A stretch of 64,000 nucleotides of DNA from NCBI RefSeq assembly GCF_001591505.1, contig NZ_BCVA01000020.1, positions 30,229 through 94,228 on the forward strand, read 5' to 3'. This DNA is from Neobacillus niacini NBRC 15566 (lineage in GTDB: Bacteria; Bacillota; Bacilli; Bacillales; Cytobacillaceae). The notes under the pieces were generated by a model that did not search any database, was not told where the DNA came from, and saw only the letters and a program-made list of their open reading frames with translations. Positions 50,043 to 58,565 of the stretch are shown here, piece by piece (within the stretch, counting starts at the first letter, position 1; every line of letters starts with the position of its first letter). The translations under genes and the position numbers were made by a program.

Positions 50043-50639
50043 ATGAAAACTAGATTGTTAATCATGATGCTAGGATTCTTCCTCGCCATGCCAGGTTTTA
50101 CATCTGCGAATCTTCAGACTCCAGATAACAGTGAAAAGCAAGGTGAAAAAAGTACGGTTCCTGGCTCTCAGGATAAAGCAGAGGACAAGGAGTCAGAAGA
50201 GTGTGATTGTGAAAAACAAGAGCATAGTCACAAAAACTGGCAGGCAAAAATGGCTGAGCGTGAACAAAACCTGCTGGCATGGGTGGACCAATATACTCCG
50301 GAAAAAAAGTCAGAATGGACAAAGGTTTTAGCAGAGAAAAAAGAATTAAGAAATAAGTGGCTAAGCCCCGAAAATGCACAGAAACGCGAAAAGTGGAAGC
50401 AAGAAAAAATGGCTAAAATTCAGGAGCTAAAAAAACAGCTAGACGCAGGAAAAATCACAAAAGAGGAATTTGTTCAAAAGGCACATGGCGGCAAGGCAAT
50501 GGGGAATTGGAAAACCTACCATGACCTAAAGGTTGCGGTTGAGACCAAAAATGATCAGCAGGCTGCAGCACTATTAAATCAATTGCTTGAACAATCTAAA
50601 CAGCATAACGAGAAAATAAAAGCAATGTTAGCAGAATAA
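50043..50639 (+). CDS. Secreted, highly charged protein of 198 residues
   Basis: An N-terminal signal peptide (MKTRLLIMMLGFFLAMPGFTSA) is followed by a Lys/Glu/Ser-rich linker and one CDC motif (ECDCEKQEHSH), then about 130 helical residues rich in Lys, Glu and Gln (KKSEWTKVLAEKKELRNKWL, KWKQEKMAKIQELKKQLDAG, EEFVQKAHGGKAMGNWKTYHDL). It resembles small extracytoplasmic coiled-coil proteins of Bacillus with no known function. AAGGAG precedes the start. The two cysteines could bind metal or form a disulfide. No partner gene is evident. Confidence 0.65.
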   Translation: MKTRLLIMMLGFFLAMPGFTSANLQTPDNSEKQGEKSTVPGSQDKAEDKESEECDCEKQEHSHKNWQAKMAEREQNLLAWVDQYTPEKKSEWTKVLAEKKELRNKWLSPENAQKREKWKQEKMAKIQELKKQLDAGKITKEEFVQKAHGGKAMGNWKTYHDLKVAVETKNDQQAAALLNQLLEQSKQHNEKIKAMLAE

Positions 50640-50651
50640 TCTCTAAGTATG

Positions 50652-50690
50652 AAAAGACACCAAACCGTTTATGGATTTGGTGTCTTTTCG
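50652..50690. terminator. Bidirectional terminator after the secreted protein gene
   Basis: AAAAGACACCAAA pairs with TTTGGTGTCTTTT. It overlaps the end of the convergent minus-strand gene, so it can serve both. Confidence 0.75.
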
Positions 50691-51094
50691 ATTTCCTCGA
50701 CATTAACAAGGATATAATCCTTATAATACACGATTAATTCATTCGTGGAGTGGGCAGCTTTTTGTATAACGCGATGATTCCGGCAAAAAAGGGGAATCTC
50801 TATTGAGCCGTCATGAAAGATCATAAAAGTAAATTCATCCGATAATGGTGATTCTTCATTTCGAATACTTACAAATTTTCCTTTGAATGTAGAAAGATTT
50901 ATGATATTTTCCTTTTCTGCATTTCTAGCTTCCATAAGGAATTTATTATTCACATGTTGATATAAATTCTTCAAAAAGATTAGTAGTGCAATAAAACCTG
51001 AGAGAACTGTTGCTGCCAAATAGCTTTCTGGAATGGCAGGGATGGAAATGGAAATACCGAAAAATAAGAGGGCAGCAAATAAATGAAAAACCAT
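50669..51094 (-). CDS. Small membrane protein of 141 residues
   Basis: Two hydrophobic helices (residues about 3-22 and 26-42: VFHLFAALLFFGISISIPAIP, YLAATVLSGFIALLIFL) precede a polar C-terminal domain of about 90 residues with beta-like pattern (FKGKFVSIRNEESPLSDEFTFMIFHDGSIEIPLFCRNHRVI, ELIVYYKDYILVNVEEIEK). I do not recognise the family; the domain may be a small beta-sandwich facing the cytoplasm. AAGAAGGTG precedes the start. Convergent with the secreted protein gene. Confidence 0.6.
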   Translation of the reverse strand: MVFHLFAALLFFGISISIPAIPESYLAATVLSGFIALLIFLKNLYQHVNNKFLMEARNAEKENIINLSTFKGKFVSIRNEESPLSDEFTFMIFHDGSIEIPLFCRNHRVIQKAAHSTNELIVYYKDYILVNVEEIEKTPNP

Positions 51095-51290
51095 TTAAAA
51101 ACACCTTCTTTTTATGGGGATGGAGGGATGGGGATTCATAAAGTTGATTTTTGTAATTATCTATATATTTAGAATACTATAAATAACCGGTTTCGTAAAT
51201 TTAATTAATCAAAAATCTGACGTCATACTGTTAAAAAGATAAATCTGTGGGAACAGTTAAGTAGTAAAGTAATAAAGGAGGGATTTTAGA

Positions 51291-51416
51291 ATGGCAAGGA
51301 ATCGATTGCTTATGACAACTGCGGCATTAGGGGCAGCCTATTTACTGAGAAATGATAAGGTGCGGAAAAAGTTAATCAATCAACTTCAAGCATTTGCTGA
51401 TAAATCACGAAGATAA
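51291..51416 (+). CDS. Small protein of 41 residues, hydrophobic N-terminus and basic C-terminus
   Basis: An open frame MARNRLLMTTAALGAAYLLRNDKVRKKLINQLQAFADKSRR with an excellent AAAGGAGGG site eight bases upstream. A short hydrophobic or amphipathic helix (residues 6-19) and a basic tail suggest peripheral membrane attachment. It ends immediately before a perfect terminator hairpin shared with convergent tatA. Function unknown; similar short peptides accompany tat-like or stress genes in Bacillus, by inference only. Confidence 0.6.
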   Translation: MARNRLLMTTAALGAAYLLRNDKVRKKLINQLQAFADKSRR

Positions 51417-51419
51417 AAA

Positions 51420-51460
51420 AATAAGTGCAAGCTGCATAGCAGCTTGCACTTATTTTTTTA
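51420..51460. terminator. Bidirectional terminator between the 41-residue gene and tatA
   Basis: AAGTGCAAGCTGC pairs perfectly with GCAGCTTGCACTT around ATA, with A/T runs of seven bases on both sides. Confidence 0.88.
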
Positions 51461-51665
51461 GGTCAATTCTTTCTTTTTGTGCCTCTTTGAGGTCATCCTG
51501 AAACTCTTCTTTGATGTCATTTGTGATTCCTTCCGTTGCACGCTTGAATTCACGAATGGACTTACCAACAGCACGGCCAATCTCAGGAAGTTTGTTTGGA
51601 CCAAAGATAATTAACGCAAGAACTAGGATTAAGATTAATCCGGGTACACCAATGTTTGACAACAT
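51450..51665 (-). CDS. tatA: Twin-arginine translocase subunit TatA
   Basis: A 71-residue TatA/E-type protein. The transmembrane helix [13 protein letters not shown] is followed by the [23 protein letters not shown] hinge and amphipathic helix, diagnostic of the family, and an acidic/basic tail. It forms the pore of the folded-protein export pathway with TatC, which is not in the window. An AAAAGGAG site precedes the start. Bacillus usually has several TatA paralogues; this stands alone, so it may be a third subunit such as TatAc. Confidence 0.9.
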   Translation of the reverse strand: MLSNIGVPGLILILVLALIIFGPNKLPEIGRAVGKSIREFKRATEGITNDIKEEFQDDLKEAQKERIDLKK

Positions 51666-51727
51666 AACGAGGACTCCTTTTTTTAAGGCTCTTTTCTTAA
51701 CTCACAACCTTTTAGAAAACAGACTTT

Positions 51728-52777
51728 TTAAATAACTAATTTAGATTGAACATAATGGTATAAAAGCTTTGCTGTATTTTCAATGGATGATTCATGTGTG
51801 CGCTCAAAAGCGTGAGAGGAATCGATCCCTGGCCCAATTAAGCCGTGTACGATATCATGCCCAGCACGAATCGCTGCCGAGGCGTCCGACCCATAAAAAG
51901 GATAGATATCGAGCTTGTATTCAACTTGGTTTTCTTCAGCAAGACGTACTAAATTTTTACGAAGTGCATAATGGTATGGCCCGCTGGCATCCTTCACACA
52001 GATTGAAACGGTATACTCATCGGTTGATTGGCCATCACCCATTGCGCCCATATCGACAGCTAAGTACTCAACCGTTTCAGGGGAGATATTAGAGTTCCCG
52101 CCATATCCAATTTCCTCATTGTTCGAAATCAAGAAATGTGTAGTGTAAGGTAATTGAATGTTTTCATGTTTTAATTGCTTTATCAATTGTAAAAGAATCG
52201 CTACGCTGGCTTTATCATCTAAATGACGGGATTTAATAAATCCGCTTGGAGTTACTTCAACCCGTGGATCAAAGGAAACGAAATCGCCCACCTCAATTCC
52301 TAGGGCTCTAACATCTTCTGCATTATGTACTTTTTCATCGATTCGGATTTCGATATTTTCTTGGTTACGCTCTGCTTTTCCAGCGTCCTTATAAACGTGG
52401 ACTGATGTCTGGTGCATGAGAATGGTACCAGTTATTTTTTTACCGCTGCTCGTTTCGATTTGGCAATATTCACCTTCAATCGAATTAAATTTAAATCCGC
52501 CAATTAAGTCAATTTTTAGTCTTCCATTTGACTTTATTTCCTTGACCATGGCACCAAGTGTATCCACATGTGCAGTAAGCATGCGGTGCTGACTTGAATC
52601 CTTTCCTTCTAATGTTGCAATAAGACCGCCTTTGCGGTTTCTTTTAGTTTCAACATGTAGATCTGTGAGGTATTTTTCTACGTAAGAAATCACTTCATTG
52701 GTATTTCCTGAGGGACTCGGGATTGATACTAAATCAACAAGTAATTTCAATGTTTCCTCTGTGTTTTTGTTTGCCAA
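51728..52777 (-). CDS. M42-family aminopeptidase
   Basis: A 349-residue cocatalytic zinc metallopeptidase (glutamyl/deblocking aminopeptidase, YsdC-like). Metal ligands are in TAHVDTLG, RHLDDKAS, and SNNEEIGYGG, with the catalytic Glu pair there; DIYPFYGSDASAA and SSHAFERTHESS complete the site. The TTG at 52777 was chosen because AAAGGGG lies seven bases before it; the frame is open for 27 codons upstream without a site. It is expected to be cytoplasmic, a large tetrahedral oligomer trimming peptides. Single gene. Confidence 0.9.
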   Translation of the reverse strand: MANKNTEETLKLLVDLVSIPSPSGNTNEVISYVEKYLTDLHVETKRNRKGGLIATLEGKDSSQHRMLTAHVDTLGAMVKEIKSNGRLKIDLIGGFKFNSIEGEYCQIETSSGKKITGTILMHQTSVHVYKDAGKAERNQENIEIRIDEKVHNAEDVRALGIEVGDFVSFDPRVEVTPSGFIKSRHLDDKASVAILLQLIKQLKHENIQLPYTTHFLISNNEEIGYGGNSNISPETVEYLAVDMGAMGDGQSTDEYTVSICVKDASGPYHYALRKNLVRLAEENQVEYKLDIYPFYGSDASAAIRAGHDIVHGLIGPGIDSSHAFERTHESSIENTAKLLYHYVQSKLVI

Positions 52778-52992
52778 AGCTAAATCCCCTTTCTGATTAA
52801 CACTCTTTTCTATTATAACATCATATTTAAAAATCAATCTAAAAACAAAACCTGTCAACTTTTTCGTTGGTTTTGCATAGTTTTGAAAGTGATGAATAAT
52901 TCCTTTGGAGAACGATTAGAAACCTATAGAAAAGGTAATAAAAGGGATAATTCTAAATTATTTAATAAATAAAGATTTGTGGGAGGAGAAAA

Positions 52993-53304
52993 ATGACCAG
53001 ACTCGAACTATATCACAAAAAGACAAAGCAATTTTCTTGGAAGGGACCATTTTTTTTCATTCTAACTTTTCTCATATTGACTGTAGGCTTCTTCGTGTTT
53101 CGCTATCATTATCAAAGTTCAATAAAAATTGAAGCACCGGAGGAAAATCTAGGTTCCAAAGTGGTTGTCCATCTGCCAGACGGAAAAGAGGTATTTACCT
53201 ATGAAAATTTTATTTTTGAAAAGGATGGTAGGACTTACTATAAGGGAGAGCGGAACACGATTGATTTAACAGGCGGAACAGTTACGTATGAAAATTGGGA
53301 ATGA
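52993..53304 (+). CDS. Small membrane-anchored protein of 103 residues
   Basis: One helix (residues 17-40, KGPFFFILTFLILTVGFFVFRYHY) with the short N-terminal part inside, then a 60-residue extracytoplasmic beta-rich domain (KVVVHLPDGKEVFTYENFIFEKDGRTYYKGERNTIDLTGGTVTYENWE). I do not recognise a named family. GGAGGAG precedes the start. Terminator follows and corA converges. Confidence 0.65.
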   Translation: MTRLELYHKKTKQFSWKGPFFFILTFLILTVGFFVFRYHYQSSIKIEAPEENLGSKVVVHLPDGKEVFTYENFIFEKDGRTYYKGERNTIDLTGGTVTYENWE

Positions 53305-53309
53305 ACGTC

Positions 53310-53340
53310 AAAAGACTAGGGGGACACCTAGTCTTTTTGT
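53310..53340 (+). terminator. Terminator between the 103-residue gene and corA
   Basis: AAAAGACTAGG pairs with CCTAGTCTTTT around GGGACA, followed by a T run. Confidence 0.75.
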
Positions 53341-53357
53341 TTTTTTCCTAGTTATAG

Positions 53358-54314
53358 CTAAAACCATCCTTTTTTCTTAAACCAGAGAAACAGTGAGAAT
53401 CCAATGATGCCCATCAACATAAGGGAAAAGGGATAGCCGTACTTCCATGATAATTCAGGCATATGTTCAAAATTCATTCCAAAGATTCCTGCAATAAAGG
53501 TTAACGGGGCGAATATCGAAGTCATTATGGTTAGAACCTTCATGACATTATTTGTCTGATGTGAATTTAGAGAAAGATAATTATCACGAATGTCTGCCGT
53601 GATTTCTCTGTTTGCCATCGTCATTTCCGATAATTTTAAAAGATGGTCGTAAATGTCTGAAAAATATTCTTTTCGCTTGATAATGGGTACCAAATGCTGC
53701 GAGTTTAACATGCGGTAGAGAAGATCACGCATGGGATTAATGGTATGCGTAAGGTTTAATAACATATACCGTGTTTCAAATAATTTTTTGAGTAGATTAT
53801 TCATGGGATTATTTAACGTGTTATCTTCAATTTCATCTAAAATATCCTCAATTTTATAAATAATGGGGAAGTAATTATCTACGATTTTATCTAGGATTTC
53901 ATAAAATACATGATGGGTAGTGAAATTCCCTATGTCTTTTTGGGTGGTTAACCTTCCCATCACTTGAGAGACCTCAATAGAGGGCATAAGGTGAAAGGTA
54001 ACAATAAAGTTTTCTCCTACAAAAAAGTCCAGCTCCTCTTTGATCACTTCTTTTTCGACTTCACGCACTATATGGGTTATAAAAAATGTGTAGTCATCAT
54101 AATAATCCAACTTTGGCCTTTGCGGGGATTTGTATAAACAATCTTCAATTGCCAGCGGATGGAAATGAAAAGTATCTGTTAAATGTTGAACCTCCTCATC
54201 CGTTGGTTCGCTGAAATCTACCCAAAACCATTTATAGTTATCAAGATTTAGATGAGATATAGAAACTTGTTTTTCTATCGTATTCTCATTTGTTATACCA
54301 ACTAGGCTCATCAT
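53358..54314 (-). CDS. corA: CorA-family magnesium/divalent cation channel
   Basis: A 318-residue inner-membrane channel. The N-terminal alpha/beta domain and long stalk helix are followed by two C-terminal helices with the signature GMNFEHMPE in TFIAGIFGMNFEHMPELSWKYGYPF. IEDNTLNNP and ETRYMLLNLTHTINPMRDLLYRM are stalk segments. The length and the basic FKKKGWF tail are typical. Pentameric and usually selective for Mg2+ with Co2+ and Ni2+ tolerated. Single gene with its own upstream region; no M-box is visible. Confidence 0.93.
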   Translation of the reverse strand: MMSLVGITNENTIEKQVSISHLNLDNYKWFWVDFSEPTDEEVQHLTDTFHFHPLAIEDCLYKSPQRPKLDYYDDYTFFITHIVREVEKEVIKEELDFFVGENFIVTFHLMPSIEVSQVMGRLTTQKDIGNFTTHHVFYEILDKIVDNYFPIIYKIEDILDEIEDNTLNNPMNNLLKKLFETRYMLLNLTHTINPMRDLLYRMLNSQHLVPIIKRKEYFSDIYDHLLKLSEMTMANREITADIRDNYLSLNSHQTNNVMKVLTIMTSIFAPLTFIAGIFGMNFEHMPELSWKYGYPFSLMLMGIIGFSLFLWFKKKGWF

Positions 54315-54477
54315 AATAAAAACATCCTTTGTTAAAATAAATCAATATACATTATCATACCGATAACCAACAGTTTTTTCAAAAATGTATGTTCCACATT
54401 GCTAAAAGGGAATCTCAATTCGGAATAAATTGCTGAATTTAACTAAAAATAATATTTCAGATATAGTGGAATAAAAT

Positions 54478-54501
54478 AGGCATTCCTTAGATGGAATGCC
54501 T
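54478..54501 (-). terminator. Terminator of the radical SAM/SPASM gene
   Basis: AGGCATTCC pairs with GGAATGCCT around six bases; a T-rich stretch follows on the minus strand. Confidence 0.65.
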
Positions 54502-54510
54502 GAGTTTTTT

Positions 54511-55686
54511 CTATAGTGTTAGTTCAGATTTTTTTCGCATTGCCTGCGGGATATATACGCAGAATGGTTCGCTTTCCATATAGTCACCGGTTACCGCATA
54601 GGTTCTGGACCGGGAACCGCCACAGATTTTGTTGAATTCACAGACTCCGCATTTGCCTTTATAGTTGTCTGGCTGCCTGAGATCTTTGAATACTTTTGCT
54701 TCACGGTAAATTTCTGCTAAAGGAGTTTCACGGATATTCCCACCAACGATAGGAAGCAAGCCGCTTGGCATAACATCGCCAATATGGTTAACGAATGCAA
54801 AGCCATTTCCGTCATTAACACCTTTTGGTGCACGTTTTAATCCATCATGCATCGAAGCAAAATCCGTTGTGATCGAATCTTCGTAGCGAATTTCACCTTT
54901 TTCAATTAAATGATCACGTGCTTTTTCCTGTAAAACGACTCGGCGGTAATGCTGGGACGCAGTAGTTTTAATATCATATGGAGCAGTCTTACTTAACTGG
55001 TACAACCAGCGGAAAACTTTTTCATGCTCGGCAGGTGTGATACACGCATCCATTTGACCACGTCCTGTTGGAACAAGTAAGAATATGTACCACATGACGG
55101 CACCAAGTTCTTCTACTAGCTTAGACATCTGTTCAAGATGGTCATAATTGTAACGCGAGATAACGGTATTGATTTGTAAAGGCATTCCCAATTCGTTTAA
55201 GTATTTAATTTTTTCAATCGTTAAATCGAAGGAACCCGGCACCCCACGGAATTTATCGTGGATCTCTGCGGTTGGTGCGTCAAGACTTAAGCCCCAGCGA
55301 GAAAGACCGACTTCCTTCGCGCGCTGCATTTTTTCCTTTGTAACATTTGGGGTGGCACTAGGAGTCATACTTACACGCATGCCTTTTTTAACTGCATAGT
55401 CAGCTAGTTCAAAAAGGTCTTCTCGCATCATACAATCCCCGCCGGAGAATACAAGCATAGGATTATCCATTTCATAGATTTGATCAATTAAGTTAATCCC
55501 TTCTTCATGTGTTAACTCTCGTGGATCTGGAGTCAGCTGAGCATCAGCCCGGCAGTGAACACATTTTAGCTGGCACGCACGGGTTACTTCCCAAATCACA
55601 ATAAACGGGTTTACGTCATAATCGATTTTTTTCATTCCATGTGGATGGCCCATTGCGTGTGGATGTCCTTTACTTATTCCTTGCAT
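54511..55686 (-). CDS. Radical SAM/SPASM protein, TIGR04053-like
   Basis: A 391-residue enzyme. The N-terminus is His-rich (KGHPHAMGHPHGM). The radical SAM cluster motif is TRACQLKCVHCRADA (CxxxCxxC), followed by MLVFSGGDCMMR. The SPASM-like C-terminus has KCGVCEFNKICGG and a further Cys in SEPFCVYIP, enough for one auxiliary Fe-S cluster. It resembles heme-modification (AhbC/NirJ-type) proteins and matches the TIGR04053 group; the actual substrate is unproven. The ATG at 55686 with GGTGAT upstream is preferred to a GTG 12 bases earlier. Single gene. Confidence 0.8.
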   Translation of the reverse strand: MQGISKGHPHAMGHPHGMKKIDYDVNPFIVIWEVTRACQLKCVHCRADAQLTPDPRELTHEEGINLIDQIYEMDNPMLVFSGGDCMMREDLFELADYAVKKGMRVSMTPSATPNVTKEKMQRAKEVGLSRWGLSLDAPTAEIHDKFRGVPGSFDLTIEKIKYLNELGMPLQINTVISRYNYDHLEQMSKLVEELGAVMWYIFLLVPTGRGQMDACITPAEHEKVFRWLYQLSKTAPYDIKTTASQHYRRVVLQEKARDHLIEKGEIRYEDSITTDFASMHDGLKRAPKGVNDGNGFAFVNHIGDVMPSGLLPIVGGNIRETPLAEIYREAKVFKDLRQPDNYKGKCGVCEFNKICGGSRSRTYAVTGDYMESEPFCVYIPQAMRKKSELTL

Positions 55687-56058
55687 ACATATCACCAAGA
55701 TTCATAATATTTTTAAAACAATTTAAAACGATAAAAAATGTTTCTATAGGTTTATTATAAATTTGTCCTTTTCACTATGTATGAAAGGATTGTTACAATA
55801 TTTCATAAGCTTTGTTACAAAAATTCTACAATTCTATTTCAAAAAAATACCAAACTCTTATTATTTCATAATTTTTAATAGAGAAGGCGAACTAAAATCC
55901 TTGGTGTATAAGGGCTGGAAGAATTTCTAGTGTCTGTTACTATAGTGCTTTCATTACCGAAATAGGAGAATTTTTCCTGATTATCCAAATGTTTAAGATA
56001 TAAACAAATAGGGTCACTCCTTTATGATGAGTGTATTACAAATTAAAGGAGTGCTACC
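55687..56058. other. 372-base gap between divergent genes; Shine-Dalgarno hairpin at its end
   Basis: Very AT-rich, no open frame. At 56015-56024 CACTCCTTTA pairs perfectly with TAAAGGAGTG at 56044-56053, the latter containing the ribosome site of the LysM endopeptidase gene. Two TGTTAC motifs near 55791 and 55813 lie 22 bases apart; I see no clear sigma-A promoter. Confidence 0.5.
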
Positions 56059-56829
56059 ATGAAAAAACATTTACTGACAGCCGCGGCAGCTGCCGGCATA
56101 TTGTTTACAACTTTTGGTGGATCTGTAAGTGCACATGAAAATGTCTATACAGTTAAATCAGGGGATACGCTTTGGAGAATTTCGCAAAATAATAATGTCT
56201 CAGTTACAAATTTAAAAGATTGGAATAATCTTTCCAGCGATAGCATCTATGTAAATCAGAAACTATCATTATTGGCACCACACACGCATGTTTCTACGTA
56301 CACCGTACAAAAAGGGGATACACTATGGGGAATTTCCTCGCGGTATAATCTAACGGTTGCACAGCTAAAATCTCTTAATAACATGACCACAGATACGATT
56401 TATGTTGGACAAGTTCTTACCATTTCAGGTACAGCAGCGACACCTACTCCAGCCCCAATTTCTACTGTTTCAAAAGCGCAAATGGTGATTACAGAAGCCA
56501 AGAAATACATTGGCACTCCTTACCTATGGGGCGGAAATACTCCAGCAGGTTTTGATTGCAGCGGCTTCTCAAAGTACGTTTTTGAAAAAGTAGGAATTTC
56601 CCTTCCAAGAACAGCGGCGACACAGTTTTCAGGACTTAAAGCGGTTACGAGCCCAAGCCCAGGTGACCTGGTATTCTTTACCACGTACGCACCTGGACCG
56701 TCTCATTTGGGAATTTATATTGGCGATAACAAATTCATCCATGTCGGTACATCAACCGGTGTAACCATCACCGACATGAATAATCCATATTGGAAACCTA
56801 GATACTTGGGTGCGAGAACAGCATTTTAA
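56059..56829 (+). CDS. LysM-NlpC/P60 cell wall endopeptidase
   Basis: A 256-residue secreted peptidoglycan hydrolase. A signal peptide (to about residue 25, SVSA) is followed by two LysM domains (about 28-72 and 80-124, each with YTVxxGDTLWxIS) and a threonine/proline linker. The NlpC/P60 domain (about 140-256) has the catalytic Cys at 167 in GFDCSGFSKYVF, His in SHLGIYIG, and the third polar residue in FIHVGTS. D,L-endopeptidase activity on D-Glu-meso-Dap is expected, as in LytE/LytF/CwlS. AAAGGAG is inside a hairpin. Confidence 0.92.
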   Translation: MKKHLLTAAAAAGILFTTFGGSVSAHENVYTVKSGDTLWRISQNNNVSVTNLKDWNNLSSDSIYVNQKLSLLAPHTHVSTYTVQKGDTLWGISSRYNLTVAQLKSLNNMTTDTIYVGQVLTISGTAATPTPAPISTVSKAQMVITEAKKYIGTPYLWGGNTPAGFDCSGFSKYVFEKVGISLPRTAATQFSGLKAVTSPSPGDLVFFTTYAPGPSHLGIYIGDNKFIHVGTSTGVTITDMNNPYWKPRYLGARTAF

Positions 56830-56831
56830 TA

Positions 56832-56880
56832 GAACAAACAAAGACCTTTATCTAATTGATAAAGGTCTTTGTTTGTTCAA
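56832..56880 (+). terminator. Very long perfect terminator hairpin
   Basis: A 21-base perfect stem, 56832-56852 with 56858-56878 (GAACAAACAAAGACC... reversed), around TAATT. There is an internal T-rich right arm rather than a free T tail. Confidence 0.7.
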
Positions 56881-56965
56881 AAAAAAATCTGAAACTTTAT
56901 TGTTTAAGAAGGGCTCTTTAACCTTTATAATTTAAATGAAGTGTAAATTAGATTTGGAGAAATCT

Positions 56966-57595
56966 ATGTTTAAAAGAATCCTAAGTATATCCCTAATATT
57001 AATTGTCATTGCGATTGGCTTTTTACTAAAAAATGAATTACTTACGTTAACGAAGGAAGGCGGCATACTTTCTATTTTCATCAGTATGCTGTTTGTTGCT
57101 ATATGTGTCTTTTTCCCTGTGATTCCATTTCCTGTTCTAGCAGGCGTCATCGGCAGTGTATTTGGAACGACACAAGGAGTAATCATTTCCTTATCTGGAG
57201 CTATGGCCGGAACAATGGGCTTCTTCTTTTTAAGCAGGTACGGTTTTCGGGATTATGCTCAATCTAAGTTGATGAACTATCCGAAAGTCCAGGAATACGA
57301 AGAGTTTCTTAATCGAAATTCATTTGTTGCAATACTAACCTGCCGTTTGATACCCATCATCCCAGCGCCTGTTGTCAACATCATTTGTGGTTTAAGCAAG
57401 GTGAAATGGTTAACGTTTTTTACTTCATCCACGATTGGGAAAACCCCAAACATCCTGATATTATCCTTTGCCGGTGCTTCTTTTAGCAGTAATAAGTTAT
57501 TTTCTTTTGGTTTATATGGTGGTTATATTTTACTTATTTTCATTATTTACGTTCTCATCCTGTATCGTAAAAGGGCAAAGGAATCTCTCGACTAA
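56966..57595 (+). CDS. TVP38/TMEM64 (VTT domain) membrane protein
   Basis: A 209-residue DedA-like membrane protein with about six segments. The VTT-domain hallmarks are FPVIPFPVLAGVIGSVFGTTQGVIISLSGAMAGTMGFFFLSRYGF and CRLIPIIPAPVVNIICGLSKVKWLTFFTSSTIGKTP. Family members may scramble phospholipids. The ATG at 56966 with TGGAG five bases upstream is preferred to one 30 bases earlier. Its last four bases overlap the end of the convergent next gene. Confidence 0.85.
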   Translation: MFKRILSISLILIVIAIGFLLKNELLTLTKEGGILSIFISMLFVAICVFFPVIPFPVLAGVIGSVFGTTQGVIISLSGAMAGTMGFFFLSRYGFRDYAQSKLMNYPKVQEYEEFLNRNSFVAILTCRLIPIIPAPVVNIICGLSKVKWLTFFTSSTIGKTPNILILSFAGASFSSNKLFSFGLYGGYILLIFIIYVLILYRKRAKESLD

Positions 57596-57939
57596 ACAAT
57601 GTGTTTTACTGGAAGGTCTTTTTCTTCAATTGTAATGACTTCTTTAAAGAAGCTTTTTAAAATAAACCATCGTGCTGGATAGGTATTTATAAAATCTTCC
57701 ATTACAATAGGAGAGTACTGAATCAAACAATCAAGATAGTTTCTATGTTTTTTTAGATCATGCAAAAGCGCATGCGGAATGGTGTAGTAGTCATAAATTT
57801 GGTAAGGATTTAACTTTACGACTTGAATATTATTTTTTTGAATGTAAGGTAATATGGTTTGTTCTTGGAGTTTAATGCTTTCTTCTTTCGTAAGCCCATT
57901 TAAACTTATCCGATCATTTATAAAGTAGATTCCCTTCAT
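57592..57939 (-). CDS. Uncharacterised protein of 115 residues
   Basis: I do not recognise this family. It has alternating strands and helices (MKGIYFINDRISLNGLTKEESIKLQEQTILPYIQKNNIQVVKLNPYQIYDYY), a pattern that recalls the N-terminal fold of serine recombinases without their catalytic serine, which is a weak resemblance. The end has FILKSFFKEVITIEEKDLPVKHIV. AAAGAGGTGTCATGGT precedes the ATG. It overlaps the end of the VTT gene by four bases and diverges from the GNAT gene. Confidence 0.55.
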   Translation of the reverse strand: MKGIYFINDRISLNGLTKEESIKLQEQTILPYIQKNNIQVVKLNPYQIYDYYTIPHALLHDLKKHRNYLDCLIQYSPIVMEDFINTYPARWFILKSFFKEVITIEEKDLPVKHIV

Positions 57940-58055
57940 ACCATGACACCTCTTTCTACTCGTGTTTGGTATTGTTATTGACAGCGAACGAAGGAAGTAT
58001 ACTTCAGTAGTAATAAGATAGTAGTTTATTCCTAATTTATGGAAGGTGATGGAGC

Positions 58056-58499
58056 ATGGTTAGTTGGAAAAAGGATGGTTTTATTATTAGTACAGATAAG
58101 CAATATCTGGATACAGACGTGATTCACCATTTTTTGAGTGTGGATTCCTACTGGGCCAAAGGGATCACCATGGATAAAGTAAGGAAAGCGATTGAGAAAT
58201 CCTCGATTTGCTTTGGAATGTATGAGGGAGATCCTGAAAGAGGTGAGGCAAAGCAAATTGGTTTTGTTCGGGCAGTAACAGATTTTGTAAGATTTGCTTG
58301 GATCATGGATGTATTTGTCCTTCCTGAATATAGGGGGCTTGGCTTATCGAAATGGATGATGGAAACGGTCGTGGAGCAATCCGAACTAAAAGACGTTCGG
58401 AAAATGATGCTGTGTACCTTTGACGCTCATGGTCTATATGAACAATACGGTTTTCAGAAACTCGATGACCCCGAGATCTTTATGCAACGAAAAATATAG
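58056..58499 (+). CDS. GNAT acetyltransferase
   Basis: A 147-residue single-domain acetyltransferase. WIMDVFVLPEYRGLGLSKWMMETVVE holds the acetyl-CoA loop (RGLGLS in place of the usual RGxGxG/A), and LCTFDAHGLYEQYGFQKLDDPEIFM is the standard GNAT ending. Substrate is not predictable. GGTGATGGAG precedes the start. It is a single gene, separated from the LysE gene by a GGCTGCCTGC/GCAGGCAGCC hairpin at 58513-58538 that has no T tail. Confidence 0.85.
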   Translation: MVSWKKDGFIISTDKQYLDTDVIHHFLSVDSYWAKGITMDKVRKAIEKSSICFGMYEGDPERGEAKQIGFVRAVTDFVRFAWIMDVFVLPEYRGLGLSKWMMETVVEQSELKDVRKMMLCTFDAHGLYEQYGFQKLDDPEIFMQRKI

Positions 58500-58565
58500 T
58501 TCTTTTTATAAAGGCTGCCTGCAAATTAGCAGGCAGCCAGTATTATGATGTTTAGGAGAGACAAG

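Noticed and set aside
55791..55820. Two TGTTAC motifs as a WalR box
   Set aside because: Spacing is 22 bases rather than the 11-base half-site period, and the second half-sites do not match.
58513..58538. GGCTGCCTGC/GCAGGCAGCC hairpin as terminator
   Set aside because: Perfect stem, but no T run on the plus strand and only a broken one on the minus strand.
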